Assembly (NCBI RefSeq): GCF_016863095.1
Contig: NZ_BOOF01000013.1
Location: 186,001 to 250,000, forward strand
DNA length: 64,000 bases
Direction: 5' to 3'
Origin: Microbispora siamensis
Lineage (GTDB): Bacteria; Actinomycetota; Actinomycetes; Streptosporangiales; Streptosporangiaceae
Positions 1-8,369 of this stretch are shown here, piece by piece (within the stretch, counting starts at the first letter, position 1; every line of letters begins with the position of its first letter). Below the pieces are notes generated by a model. It saw only the letters and a program-made list of their open reading frames with translations, searched no databases and had not been told where the DNA came from. The position numbers and the translations under genes are program-made.

Positions 1-1323
1 GTCGTCGTCGCTCACCTCGCACAGCAGGTGGTCGGTGCGCAGCAGCCTGATGGTGATGGGCCGCTGGGTGTGCTGCACGGCGTTGGTGACGAGCTCGCCG
101 GCGAGCAGTTCGGCCACCGGGGTCATCGACGTGAGGCCCCACGAGCCGAGCGTCCGGCGGACCAGGCCGCGTACGCGCGACGGCGTCGTCGGCTGGGGTT
201 CCAGCAGCCACTGGGCGACGTGCTCGCTGGGGATGCCGCGGAACCGGATGGCCAGCACGGTGACGTCGTCGGTCCTCCCCGCGGACAGCACGTCGTCGCT
301 CAGCGCCTCGATCGAGGTGCCGTTCGCGAGCCTGCGGCGCAGCGACTCCACGCTCAGCCCGATGTCCTGCCCGCGCTCCTCCACGAGCCCGTCGGTATAG
401 AGGACGAGCATGCTGCCGTCCTCCGCCGCGATCTCCATCGTCTCGAACGGCGTGCGGCCCAGGCCGATAGGCGGGCACCGGGGCGGCGACAGCACCTCCG
501 CCTTGCCGTCCGATCCCAGCAGGATCGGCGGCAGGTGCCCGGCGCTCGCGATCGTGCATCTGCGCAGCACCGGGTCGTACACGCAGTAGACGCAGGTGGT
601 GAGCGTCTGCGCGGCCAGCCGCTGGGCCATCTCGTCGAGCGAGTGGAGCACCTGCTCGGCCGGCAGGTCGAGCGAGGCCAGGGTCTGCACGGCCGTGCGG
701 AGCTGGCCCATCACGGCCGCGGCGGCCAGCCCGTGTCCCATAACGTCGCCGACGACCAGGGCCACCCTGCTGCCCGGCAGCGGGATGACGTCGTACCAGT
801 CGCCGCCCACCCGCTCGGCTGCGGGCTTGTAGCGGTAGGCGATCTCCAGCCCGGGCAGGTCGGGCGGGTCGCCCGGCCGCATCCCGCGCTGGAGGGTCTC
901 CAGGGTCTCGTCCTGCTGGCGGTCTCGCCGCCCGTGGTGGATCGCGAGCGCGGCGGGCACGGCGAACTGTCCCGCGGCGAGCACGTGAATCTCCCCGAAG
1001 GGCGGCCGCCGGGCGTCGCGCGCCAGCAGCGCGCAGCCGACGGGCTTGCCGTACGCCCGGAGGGGCACGGCGAGCAGATGCCCGTCGAGCAGGGCCGCCT
1101 CACCGATCCCGTCGCCGGCCCAGCGCGGCGGCAGCCGTCCGTCGGGATCGACCCGGTGCCAGACGGCGCCGTCCACGTAGACCGCGGCGGCGTCGGCCAG
1201 CCACGGCACCACCGCCTCGCAGAGGACCCTCGTCGCGTCCTCCGGGCCGCGGCTCTCGCCGATGGCCCGGACGACCCCGCTGACCTGACTCAGCAGGGCT
1301 AACGGTTCCCCGTCTCCCGACAC
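1..1323 (-). CDS. GAF / SpoIIE-type PP2C phosphatase / HATPase regulator (partial, C-terminus off the window)
   Basis: Likely a Ser/Thr protein phosphatase acting on an anti-anti-sigma (STAS) partner, fused to an RsbW-like ATP-binding domain. From the GTG at 1323 there are 441 codons before the window edge. Residues 1-150 look like a GAF-type sensor. Residues 150-375 carry SpoIIE phosphatase motifs (GGDWYDV, GDVMGHGLAAA, LYTDGLVEE, GRTDDVTV). A histidine-kinase-like ATPase begins near residue 400, with AGELVTNAVQHT as its N-box. The start lies 12 bases after the methyltransferase stop and has only a weak ribosome site, so translation is probably coupled to that gene. Domain calls are firm; the partner proteins are unknown. 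Confidence 0.88.
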   Translation of the reverse strand, partial: MSGDGEPLALLSQVSGVVRAIGESRGPEDATRVLCEAVVPWLADAAAVYVDGAVWHRVDPDGRLPPRWAGDGIGEAALLDGHLLAVPLRAYGKPVGCALLARDARRPPFGEIHVLAAGQFAVPAALAIHHGRRDRQQDETLETLQRGMRPGDPPDLPGLEIAYRYKPAAERVGGDWYDVIPLPGSRVALVVGDVMGHGLAAAAVMGQLRTAVQTLASLDLPAEQVLHSLDEMAQRLAAQTLTTCVYCVYDPVLRRCTIASAGHLPPILLGSDGKAEVLSPPRCPPIGLGRTPFETMEIAAEDGSMLVLYTDGLVEERGQDIGLSVESLRRRLANGTSIEALSDDVLSAGRTDDVTVLAIRFRGIPSEHVAQWLLEPQPTTPSRVRGLVRRTLGSWGLTSMTPVAELLAGELVTNAVQHTQRPITIRLLRTDHLLCEVSDDD

Positions 1324-1335
1324 GGGTGTGGCCGC

Positions 1336-2001
1336 TCAGAATTGGTCACGCCGGCAGTTGACGAAGAGCTGGATTTCCGGCGGCGCCTGTGTGGTCGCCG
1401 GAGCGTACGAAAGGTGATTCTCCGACAGCACGCTGAAACCGGCGGCTTCGATGACCTCGCGCAACTCGTCGCGCAGATATCCGGTCACCCGCACCGGAGC
1501 GCCGAGAAACTGGAAAGGCACGTCGTCGAGGTCGATTTCCACCATGCTCAGCGAGAACAGGCCGCCGGGGGCGAGCACGGCGTGGATCTTGCCGAGGGCC
1601 TGCTCGATCTCGGCCCGCGGCAGCATGAGCAGGCTGAAGAAGGCCGTCACGGCGTCGAACACGCCGAGCGAGTCGTCGAGGTCGAGCACGTCGCGTTCGA
1701 GGAACGTCCCGGTCGGCACGTTCTTCCTCGCCAGGTCCAGCATGACCGGGGAGATGTCGATGCCCATCACCTCGCAGCCCGCCTCGGCGAACTGCTGGGC
1801 GGTGGGCGAGCCCGTACCGCAGCCGACGTCGAGGACGCGCGCGCCCGGCTTGAGCTGCTTGATCATCCACTCTCCGGCGGCCACCTGGCCTTCCTTGTGC
1901 GGGAACGCCTCGTCGTACCTGCCGCCGATGCGGTTGAACGCCTCGGCCTGGATGGCGCGGTACTCCTGACGCGGATTGTCCGGTCCTGATTCGATTGTCA
2001 T
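1336..2001 (-). CDS. Class I SAM-dependent methyltransferase
   Basis: A 221-residue Rossmann-fold methyltransferase. Motif I (VLDVGCGTG, near residue 55) is followed by an acidic end of beta-2 (VMGIDIS), and a later segment reads APGGLFSLSMVEID. It resembles the small UbiE/type-11 methyltransferases common in actinomycetes; the substrate cannot be read from the sequence. It begins with ATG after a relatively AT-rich 178-base upstream region and is followed 12 bases later by the phosphatase gene on the same strand, so the two probably form an operon. No truncation is visible. Confidence 0.85.
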   Translation of the reverse strand: MTIESGPDNPRQEYRAIQAEAFNRIGGRYDEAFPHKEGQVAAGEWMIKQLKPGARVLDVGCGTGSPTAQQFAEAGCEVMGIDISPVMLDLARKNVPTGTFLERDVLDLDDSLGVFDAVTAFFSLLMLPRAEIEQALGKIHAVLAPGGLFSLSMVEIDLDDVPFQFLGAPVRVTGYLRDELREVIEAAGFSVLSENHLSYAPATTQAPPEIQLFVNCRRDQF

Positions 2002-2146
2002 GGTCGCCGCCGTTAATGATCAGCCGTCTTTGCCTTCTTCTAGATAGGGGACCACGCCCAACAAGTCAAGACATTGCCCGACTAAATAGGCATTTCGGCC
2101 ATTAATTGTGTCAAAGATCGTTGTCAACTTCACGCGTTTGGCATAC

Positions 2147-2156
2147 TGATATACCA
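2147..2156. promoter_or_regulatory. Predicted GntR operator upstream of the DHDPS-family gene
   Basis: TGATATACCA, 23 bases before the ATG at 2180. Its core GATATACCA recurs, inverted, at 5499-5507 upstream of the dehydratase and as GGTATACCA at 3747-3755 in front of gntR. A TTGTCA at 2121-2126 suggests that the site overlaps the promoter. The role is inferred from recurrence and context. Confidence 0.6.
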
Positions 2157-2179
2157 GATATCGGCCCCGGGAGGTTCAC

Positions 2180-3067
2180 ATGATCGACGAGGTACGCGAG
2201 GCGCTGCGCGGCGTGGTCGCCGTCACGGTCACCCCGTTCGACGACGGCGACCGGATCGACGAGCCGGCGCTCGCGGCCGTCGTCGAGCGGCTGACGAGGG
2301 GCGGAGTGGGTGCCCTCACCCCCAACGGCAACACCGGGGAGTTCTACTCACTGGACGACGACGAGCTGTCCCGGGCCGTCGCCGTCACCCGGAGGGCCGC
2401 GCCGGACGCCGTCGTGATCGCGGGCGTGGGCCACGAGGTGCGCCGGGCCGTACGGCTGGCCAGGGACGCCGCCCGGCAGGGCTGCCAGGCCGTCATGGTC
2501 CACCAGCCGGTGCACCCCTACCAGTCGGAGGCGGGCTGGACGGCCTACCACAGGGAGATCGCCCAGGCGGTGCCCGACCTCGGAGTGGTCTGCTACGTGC
2601 GCTCCCCCGCCGTGACCGAGCGCGCTCTGCGCGACCTGCTGCGCGAGTGCCCCAACGTCGTGGGAGTCAAGTACGCGGTGCCCGACCCCGTGGCCATGGC
2701 CGTCCTCGCCGCCGCCGTGGAGGGGCCGGTGTGGCTGTGCGGGCTCGCCGAGACCTGGGCGCCGTTCTTCTGGCCCGGCGGCGCGGAGGGCTTCACCTCC
2801 GGCCTGGCGGTCATCGCCCCCGAGCGGTCGCTCGAACTGCACGCCCTGCTCCGGGCGGGCGACCGGGCGGGCGCCGCGAAGGTGTGGCGGCTGCTCAAGC
2901 CCATCGAGGACCTGCGCGCCAGGAACGGCGGCGAGCACAACGTCTCGGCGGTCAAGGAGGCGCTCGCGCAACTCGGCGTGTGCGGCAGGGCCGTACGCCC
3001 GCCGATGACCGAGCTGACCGGCCCCGACCGGCAGATGGTTTCGGACATCCTGCGTACGCTCGCCTGA
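2180..3067 (+). CDS. DHDPS-family aldolase/dehydratase (probable 2-keto-3-deoxy sugar-acid enzyme)
   Basis: A 295-residue TIM-barrel of the dihydrodipicolinate synthase/N-acetylneuraminate lyase family. The phosphate-loop equivalent reads NGNTGEFYSL, and the Schiff-base lysine lies in VVGVKYAVPD (about residue 162). The loop resembles 5-dehydro-4-deoxyglucarate and 2-keto-3-deoxyarabonate dehydratases more than lysine-pathway DapA. The convergent neighbour is an IlvD/Edd sugar-acid dehydratase with a GntR repressor, and all three starts share an operator core, so a two-step aldonate or aldarate degradation is inferred. The ATG has GGGAGG about 6 bases upstream. The exact substrate is not determinable. 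Confidence 0.8.
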   Translation: MIDEVREALRGVVAVTVTPFDDGDRIDEPALAAVVERLTRGGVGALTPNGNTGEFYSLDDDELSRAVAVTRRAAPDAVVIAGVGHEVRRAVRLARDAARQGCQAVMVHQPVHPYQSEAGWTAYHREIAQAVPDLGVVCYVRSPAVTERALRDLLRECPNVVGVKYAVPDPVAMAVLAAAVEGPVWLCGLAETWAPFFWPGGAEGFTSGLAVIAPERSLELHALLRAGDRAGAAKVWRLLKPIEDLRARNGGEHNVSAVKEALAQLGVCGRAVRPPMTELTGPDRQMVSDILRTLA

Positions 3068-3076
3068 GGTCCGTTT

Positions 3077-3739
3077 CTAGACGAGGCGGGCGACCGAGCG
3101 CTCGATGTGGCGACGGGTCAGCCGCTCGGCGAGCGCGGCCTCGCCCGCCTCGACGGCGGCGAGGATCGCCTCGTGCTCCTCGTGCTCCTCGTGCTCCTCC
3201 GGCCACGTGGGCCGGTCCCGCCACAGCACCGTGACGCTGCCGAGCGCGGCGAGATCCTGCAGGGTGTCGAGCTGGGCGACCACCAGTTCGTTGCCACACC
3301 GGGCGTACAGCTCACGATGGAAGCGCCGGTTGGCCAGGCTGAGGGCCGCCGTGTCGGTGCCGGCGAGCAGCGCCCGCGCCTCGGCGAGGGCCGCCCGCGC
3401 GCCGTCCGCGGCGTGTCCGGAGGCCGCCGTACGGCCGATCGCCCACGGTTCGAGCAGCAGCCTGACCTCGTACGCCTTCCGGAGGTCGGCACGGCCCACC
3501 ACGCGCACCGTCACCCCCCTGTTCGGGCCGATCACGACCAGCCCGGTGGCGGCCAGTCCGATGAGCGCCTCCCTGACGGGCGTCTTGGAGACCCCGAGCC
3601 GCTCGGCCAGGCGGCGCTCCACCAGCGTCTCCCCCTGCGCGATGCGCCCGGACAGGATCGCGGTGCGGATCGCGTCGGCGACCAGGTCGGTGCGAGTGGT
3701 CGACCTGGCCACCGGACTCAGCACGTGCTCAGCGGTCAT
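3077..3739 (-). CDS. GntR-family (FadR/FCD subfamily) transcriptional regulator
   Basis: A 220-residue repressor. The N-terminal winged helix (about residues 12-75) contains GETLVERRLAERLGVSKTPVREAL. The all-helical FCD effector domain (about 85-215) carries the FHRELYARCGN and EHEAI metal/effector-site motifs. The ATG at 3739 was chosen because the winged helix starts soon after it; upstream sequence belongs to the dehydratase. It lies 23 bases downstream of the dehydratase and so is probably co-transcribed. A predicted operator core sits 8 bases before its start, which suggests autoregulation. Three tandem 9-base repeats expand an EHE segment just before the FCD EHEAI motif. Confidence 0.9.
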   Translation of the reverse strand: MTAEHVLSPVARSTTRTDLVADAIRTAILSGRIAQGETLVERRLAERLGVSKTPVREALIGLAATGLVVIGPNRGVTVRVVGRADLRKAYEVRLLLEPWAIGRTAASGHAADGARAALAEARALLAGTDTAALSLANRRFHRELYARCGNELVVAQLDTLQDLAALGSVTVLWRDRPTWPEEHEEHEEHEAILAAVEAGEAALAERLTRRHIERSVARLV

Positions 3740-3746
3740 GCGTACC

Positions 3747-3755
3747 GGTATACCA
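3747..3755. promoter_or_regulatory. Predicted GntR operator at the gntR start
   Basis: GGTATACCA, within the near-palindrome CCGGTATACCA, overlaps the ribosome-binding region of gntR. It matches the core found before both metabolic genes of the cassette. Confidence 0.5.
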
Positions 3756-3762
3756 ATCCCGA

Positions 3763-5472
3763 TCAGTCGACGTCCGGCTCGGGCGCCCCGCCGGACCCTC
3801 TCATGAAGTCGAGGTCGCATCCCTCGTCGGCCTGGAGGATGTGCGCCTCGTGCAGCGCGCCGTACCCGCGGGTGTAGCGCGGGGGCGGCGGCGTCCAGGA
3901 GCGCCGCCTGCGGTCGAGTTCGTCGCCGGCGACCTCCAGCGTGAGCCGCCGCGCCTCGACGTCGAGGGTGATCAGGTCGCCGTCCCGCACCAGCGCCAGC
4001 GGCCCGCCGACGTGCGACTCCGGGGCGACGTGCAGCACGCAGGCGCCGTAGCTGGTGCCGCTCATCCGCGCGTCGGAGATCCGCAGCATGTCCCGGACGC
4101 CCTGCTTGAGCAGCCGCTCCGGGATCGGCAGCATGCCGTGCTCGGGCATGCCGGGGCCGCCCTTCGGCCCGGCGCCGCGCAGCACCAGCACGCTGTCGGG
4201 CGTGACGTCCACCTCGTCGATCCGCCGCAAGAGGTCCTGGTGCCCCTCGAAGACCACGGCGGGCCCGGTGTGCCGCAGCAGCCGCGGCTCCGCGGCCACG
4301 TGCTTGATCACCGCGCCGTCCGGCGCGAGGTTGCCGCGCAGCACGGCCAGCCCGCCCTCCGGCGACACCGGGTCGTCCCTGCGCCTGATGACCGTGTCGT
4401 CGTACGGCTCCCGCGTCGCGAGGCCGTGCCCGTGCACGCGTCCGTACACGGTGGGCCGGTCGAGGTGGAGCAGGTCCGCGATCCTGTGCAGCAGCGCGGG
4501 GACGCCGCCCGCCCGGTGGAAGTCCTCCATGAGGTGCGCCCCGCCGGGCCGTACGTCCGCGAGGACGGGCACCCGGCGGGAGGCGTCGTCGAAGTCGTCG
4601 AGCGTGAGGTGCACCCCGCTGCGGCGGGCCATCGCGATCAGGTGGATCACCGCGTTGGTCGAGCCGCCCAGGGCCAGCACGGCGGTCACCGCGTCGCGGT
4701 AGGCCCTCTCGTCCAGCACCTGCGACGGGCGGGGACCGTGCCAGGCCAGGTCCACCGCGAGACGGCCGCTCGCGGCGGCCATCCGGGTGTGCGCCGACAG
4801 CACGGCCGGGATCGACGCGGCGCCCGGCAGCGTCAGCCCGAGCACCTCGGCCACCGAGGTCATCGTGGACGCCGTGCCCATCGTCATGCAGTGGCCGGGC
4901 GAGCGGGCTATGCCCTCCTCGATCTCCGCCCACTGCTCGTCGCCGAGCTTTCCCGCCCGTCGTTCGGCCCAGTATTTCCACATGTCGCTGCCGCTGCCGA
5001 GCCGCTGCCCGCGCCAGTCGCCGGGCAGCATCGGCCCGCACGGCACGAAGACGACCGGCAGGTCCGCGCTGATCGCGCCCATGACGAGCGCCGGGGTGGT
5101 CTTGTCGCACCCGCCCATGAGCACGGCCGCGTCGACGGGATAGGAGCGGAGCACCTCCTCGGTCTCCATCGCGAGCAGGTTCCGGTAGAGCATGGCGGTC
5201 GGCTTCTGGAACGTCTCCCCCACCGCCATGACCGGCAGCTCCACCGGGTAGCCCCCGGCCTGCCAGACGCCGCGCCGCACGTCCTCGGCCCGCTCACGCA
5301 GATGCATGTGGCAGGGGTTGAGCTGGCTCCACGTGTTGAGGATGCCGACCACGGGCTTGCCGAGGTGTTCCTGCGCCGCGATGCCGAGCTGCCGGGTCCG
5401 GGCACGGTGGCTGAACGACCTGAGGCTGTCGGCGCCGTACCAGCGATGGCTGCGCAGCTCTTCCGCTCTCAT
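3763..5472 (-). CDS. IlvD/Edd-family dehydratase (L-arabonate / sugar-acid dehydratase type)
   Basis: A 569-residue Fe-S dehydratase. Cluster and catalytic motifs are visible: NPCHMHL, GGCDKTTPA and SPGHCMTMGTASTM each supply a cysteine, followed by LALGGSTNAVIHL. The N-terminal RSHRWYGADSLRSFSHRAR is typical of the branch dehydrating L-arabonate, D-xylonate or related aldonates to 2-keto-3-deoxy acids, rather than of DHAD for branched amino acids. It leads the dehydratase-gntR operon and carries the shared operator core about 27 bases upstream. Together with the DHDPS-family enzyme it would form a non-phosphorylative sugar-acid route. No sugar dehydrogenase is nearby. Confidence 0.85.
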   Translation of the reverse strand: MRAEELRSHRWYGADSLRSFSHRARTRQLGIAAQEHLGKPVVGILNTWSQLNPCHMHLRERAEDVRRGVWQAGGYPVELPVMAVGETFQKPTAMLYRNLLAMETEEVLRSYPVDAAVLMGGCDKTTPALVMGAISADLPVVFVPCGPMLPGDWRGQRLGSGSDMWKYWAERRAGKLGDEQWAEIEEGIARSPGHCMTMGTASTMTSVAEVLGLTLPGAASIPAVLSAHTRMAAASGRLAVDLAWHGPRPSQVLDERAYRDAVTAVLALGGSTNAVIHLIAMARRSGVHLTLDDFDDASRRVPVLADVRPGGAHLMEDFHRAGGVPALLHRIADLLHLDRPTVYGRVHGHGLATREPYDDTVIRRRDDPVSPEGGLAVLRGNLAPDGAVIKHVAAEPRLLRHTGPAVVFEGHQDLLRRIDEVDVTPDSVLVLRGAGPKGGPGMPEHGMLPIPERLLKQGVRDMLRISDARMSGTSYGACVLHVAPESHVGGPLALVRDGDLITLDVEARRLTLEVAGDELDRRRRSWTPPPPRYTRGYGALHEAHILQADEGCDLDFMRGSGGAPEPDVD

Positions 5473-5498
5473 TCGCTCGAACGTACGTCAGCGGATCG

Positions 5499-5508
5499 TG
5501 GTATATCA
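5499..5508. promoter_or_regulatory. Predicted GntR operator upstream of the dehydratase
   Basis: TGGTATATCA followed by AGATATC lies between the divergent dehydratase and ltrA genes. Its inverse contains GATATACCA, identical to the core at 2148-2156. Confidence 0.6.
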
Positions 5509-5555
5509 AGATATCTTCTTCCCTTTCGGGCGGGAGATCTCTAGCGTGGGCCGCC

Positions 5556-6716
5556 GTGACGATGCACACGGGCTCGCTCCGCTCGCGCGGCGGGGAGCAG
5601 CGGGTCACGTTCACCGAGCTGTTCTTCGACCTCGTGTACGTCTTCGCGGTCACCCAGCTCTCCCACCTGCTGCTCGGCCACCTGTCGTGGCGCGGCGCGG
5701 CGCAGACTCTGTTGCTGCTGCTCGCCGTCTGGTGGGCCTGGATCTACACCGCCTGGCACACGAACTGGTTCGACCCCGACCGTCCCTCGGTGCGGATCGT
5801 GCTGGTCGCCGTCATGCTGGCGAGCCTGGTCATGTCGGCTGCCCTCCCCCGGGCCTTCGTCGAGCACGGCCTGATGTTCGCCGCAGCGTACGTGGCCGTC
5901 CAGGTCGTCCGTACGGCGTCCTCGGTGGCAGCCGCGCCGCGGGGGCCGCTGCGGCGCAACCTGGCGCGTGTGCTCGCCTGGGCCGTGCTGTCGGGGGTGT
6001 TCTGGATCGCGGGCGGCCTCGCGCACGGCCTGCCTAGGGAACTGCTGTGGGCGGCCGCGGTGGGGGCCGACCTGCTGGCGCCCTGGGTCGGGTTCGTCAC
6101 CCCGGGCCTCGGCAGGTCGGCGACCACGGACTGGTCGATCGACGGCGCCCACCTGGCCGAGCGCTGCCAGCTCTTCCTGATCATCGCGTTCGGCGAGTCG
6201 ATCCTGGTCACCGGGGGGACCTTCGCCGCGCACCCGTCGCCGGTCGCCGCCGCGGCCCTCGTCACCGCGTTCGGTGCGAGCGTCGGCCTGTGGTGGACCT
6301 ACTTCGGCAGCAGCGCCGAGGCGGGCAGCCGGGTGATCGCCGCGGCGGACGACCCGGGGCGGCTCGCCCGCTCGGCCTACACCTTCCTCCACCTGCCGAT
6401 GGTCGCGGGCGTCGTCGTGTCGGCCGTGGCCGACGAGCTCGTGATCCACCACCCGGGCGGGCACACCGCGCCGGGGACGGCGATGGCCGTGCTGGGCGGT
6501 CCCGCGCTCTTCCTCACCGGGCACGCGCTGTTCAAGCGGGCCGTCTGGGGGCGCGTCCCGAGGTCGCATCTGGCGGGGGTGGTCATCCTCGCCGCCCTCG
6601 GGGCCCTCACGCCGCTGGTGCCGCCCCTGGCACTCGCGGCCTGCGCCACCGCGACCGTGGCGGGCGTCGCCGTCCGTACGGCCCTCGCCCGCCGAGGGGA
6701 GCCGCGGGAGGGCTAG
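5556..6716 (+). CDS. Low temperature requirement protein A (LtrA) family membrane protein
   Basis: A 386-residue integral membrane protein with about ten hydrophobic segments. The family signature is near the N-terminus (FTELFFDLVYVFAVTQLSH), and ERCQLFLIIAFGESIL recurs mid-protein. The family was named from a Listeria cold-growth locus; its biochemical role is poorly defined. Start is GTG 5556 or ATG 5562, both after a GGGCCGCC-type upstream without a strong ribosome site. It is divergent from the dehydratase, and its last four bases (CTAG) form the stop codons of both this gene and the convergent XRE regulator. Confidence 0.88.
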   Translation: MTMHTGSLRSRGGEQRVTFTELFFDLVYVFAVTQLSHLLLGHLSWRGAAQTLLLLLAVWWAWIYTAWHTNWFDPDRPSVRIVLVAVMLASLVMSAALPRAFVEHGLMFAAAYVAVQVVRTASSVAAAPRGPLRRNLARVLAWAVLSGVFWIAGGLAHGLPRELLWAAAVGADLLAPWVGFVTPGLGRSATTDWSIDGAHLAERCQLFLIIAFGESILVTGGTFAAHPSPVAAAALVTAFGASVGLWWTYFGSSAEAGSRVIAAADDPGRLARSAYTFLHLPMVAGVVVSAVADELVIHHPGGHTAPGTAMAVLGGPALFLTGHALFKRAVWGRVPRSHLAGVVILAALGALTPLVPPLALAACATATVAGVAVRTALARRGEPREG

Positions 6717-7276
6717 ATGTGCTCCATGACGATGACCGCGGTGGTGTCGGGCTCGAGTGCCTCGAAGACGTGGGGGGCGTCGCCGGGGTAGGCGATGTAG
6801 TCGCCCGGCCCGAGCTCGACCGGTTCCTCCGCGGGCCCGGCCAAGGCCCGTCCGGTGCCGATCAGGAGGTGCTCGACGGTGCCGGCCATGTGCGGGTCGG
6901 AGGTGCGCGGCCTGCCCGGCTGGGCCGAGATGCGGTACAGGTCGCGCCGCGCGTGCGGCGGGCACGAGGCCAGCAGGGTGGCCGAGTAGCTGGCCTGCTC
7001 GGAGTAGGTCGCGGGCCCCTCCCCCGCCCGGATCACCCGTACGGCCGGCCGGGGCGGGTCGACCAGGCGGCTGAACGGCACGCCGAGCGCGACCCCGAGC
7101 GCCCACAGCGTCTCCACGCTGGGATTGCCGACGCCCGACTCCAACTGGGAGAGCGTGGACTTGGCGATGCCCGCGCGCTTGGCCAGCTCGGTCAGCGACA
7201 GGCCGGCACGCTCGCGCTCCCTGCGGATGGACGCCGCGATGAGCGTGATCAGGTCGAAGGACGGCCTCTCAGCCAC
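6713..7276 (-). CDS. XRE-family regulator with C-terminal cupin domain
   Basis: A 187-residue two-domain regulator. The helix-turn-helix (about residues 10-65) includes LTELAKRAGIAKSTLSQLES. The cupin barrel (about 110-185) includes a histidine in DPHMAGTVEHL and PGDYIAYPGDAPH. The GTG at 7276 was chosen because a GGAG lies 7 bases upstream and the helix-turn-helix follows at once; longer readings run into the divergent azlC gene. It is divergent from azlCD with a clear inverted repeat between, so it probably represses or senses for the exporter. The ligand is unknown, although cupins in this family often bind amino acids or metal ions. Confidence 0.9.
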   Translation of the reverse strand: MAERPSFDLITLIAASIRRERERAGLSLTELAKRAGIAKSTLSQLESGVGNPSVETLWALGVALGVPFSRLVDPPRPAVRVIRAGEGPATYSEQASYSATLLASCPPHARRDLYRISAQPGRPRTSDPHMAGTVEHLLIGTGRALAGPAEEPVELGPGDYIAYPGDAPHVFEALEPDTTAVIVMEHI

Positions 7277-7298
7277 GTGTTCGCTCCACACTTCCGTT

Positions 7299-7316
7299 TG
7301 TTCGACTTGACGAACA
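7299..7316. promoter_or_regulatory. Inverted repeat between the XRE-cupin gene and azlC, probable operator
   Basis: TGTTCG-N6-CGAACA is a perfect inverted repeat in the divergent intergenic region. Further GTTCG or CGAAC half-sites occur at 7278-7282 and near 7361-7366. It also overlaps a TTGACG (7307-7312) that could be the azlC -35 element. Confidence 0.6.
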
Positions 7317-7343
7317 CCGCCGTCCTTGTTCACTCTACTGGAC

Positions 7344-8054
7344 ATGCATTCGCTCTGGCGAACACTCGATCGCGGCACGCTCCGCGACATCGCCCTGGTG
7401 TGCCTCGCCGACGCGATGGTGGGCGCCGCGTTCGGCGCGATCGCCGTGTCCGGCGGCCTGCCTCCGTGGGTGCCGGTCGTCATGTCCCTGCTGGTGTTCG
7501 CCGGAGGGGCACAGTTCGCCGCGGTCGGCGTGGTGCTGTCCGGCGGCGCCCCGATCGCCGCCGTCGCGGCCGGCCTGGTGCTGAACGCGCGCCTGCTGCC
7601 GTTCGGCTTCGCGATCGGCGACGTCCTCGGCGGCCGGTGGTGGACACGCCTCACCGGCGCGCACCTCATGACGGACGAGGCGGTGGCGTTCGTGCTGCGC
7701 GACGGCGATCCCCGCCGGCGTCACGCCGCGTTCTGGGCCTGCGGGCTCGGACTGTTCGTGAGCTGGAACGCGGCCGTCGTGCTCGGCGCGCTGGCCGGGC
7801 GCGGCATCGGCGACACCGACGCCCTGGGGCTGGACGCGGCCTTCCCCGCGGTGCTGCTCGCCCTCGTGCTGCCCTCGCTCGCCGAACGGAACGTCCGGAA
7901 CGCCGCCCTGCGCCGGGCTTGCGTCCTGGGTGCGTTGGTCGCGGTGGCGGCCACGCCGTTCCTGCCCGCGGGGCTGCCGGTGCTGCTCGCCCTGATCGGC
8001 CTGGTGCTCGCCACGCGCGCACCGGCGCCGCTGCCCGACCGGGAGGTCCGCTGA
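7344..8054 (+). CDS. azlC: AzlC family permease, branched-chain amino acid exporter large subunit
   Basis: A 236-residue integral membrane protein (about six or seven helices) with the AzlC hallmark FGAIAVSGGLPPWVPVVMS and FAGGAQFAAVG in the first third, then LNARLLPFG. It works with AzlD as a two-subunit exporter of branched-chain or similar amino acids and analogues. ATG 7344 is preferred; a TTG at 7326 is in frame but overlaps the presumed promoter. No clear ribosome site precedes the ATG, so a leaderless transcript is possible. Its stop overlaps the azlD start by one base. Confidence 0.88.
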   Translation: MHSLWRTLDRGTLRDIALVCLADAMVGAAFGAIAVSGGLPPWVPVVMSLLVFAGGAQFAAVGVVLSGGAPIAAVAAGLVLNARLLPFGFAIGDVLGGRWWTRLTGAHLMTDEAVAFVLRDGDPRRRHAAFWACGLGLFVSWNAAVVLGALAGRGIGDTDALGLDAAFPAVLLALVLPSLAERNVRNAALRRACVLGALVAVAATPFLPAGLPVLLALIGLVLATRAPAPLPDREVR

Positions 8055-8362
8055 TGCCCCTGCTCGCCGTCGTCGCGCTGGCCGCGGGAACCTACGCGTT
8101 CCGCCTGGCCGGGCCGGTGCTGCGCCACCGGCTCCGGCTGCCCGGCCGCCTTCGCCACCTGCTGTCCGTCGCCGCGACCGTGCTGCTCATCGCCCTGGTG
8201 GCCACCTCGGCCCTCACCGAGGGGCACGGCTTCGCCGGATGGGCCAGGCCCGCCGGGGTGCTCGTCGCCGGGATCCTCACGCTGCGGAAGGCGCCGTTCC
8301 CCCTGATCGTCGTCCTCGCCGCCGCCACCACGGCGGTCCTCCGCCTCCTCGGCGTGCCCTGA
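8054..8362 (+). CDS. azlD: AzlD family small subunit of branched-chain amino acid exporter
   Basis: A 102-residue protein of three or four membrane helices with the family pattern ALAAGTYAFRLAGPVL at the N-terminus. A gene of this size directly after azlC, translationally coupled through a one-base TGATG overlap, is the standard AzlCD arrangement. It ends just before a strong hairpin at 8370-8393 shared with the tRNA on the other strand. Confidence 0.88.
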   Translation: MPLLAVVALAAGTYAFRLAGPVLRHRLRLPGRLRHLLSVAATVLLIALVATSALTEGHGFAGWARPAGVLVAGILTLRKAPFPLIVVLAAATTAVLRLLGVP

Positions 8363-8369
8363 GACGAGA

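Noticed and set aside
28-1302. Long plus-strand open frame opposite the SpoIIE phosphatase gene
   Set aside because: Arg/Ala/Gly-rich translation with no domain; the minus strand has clear GAF, SpoIIE and ATPase motifs.
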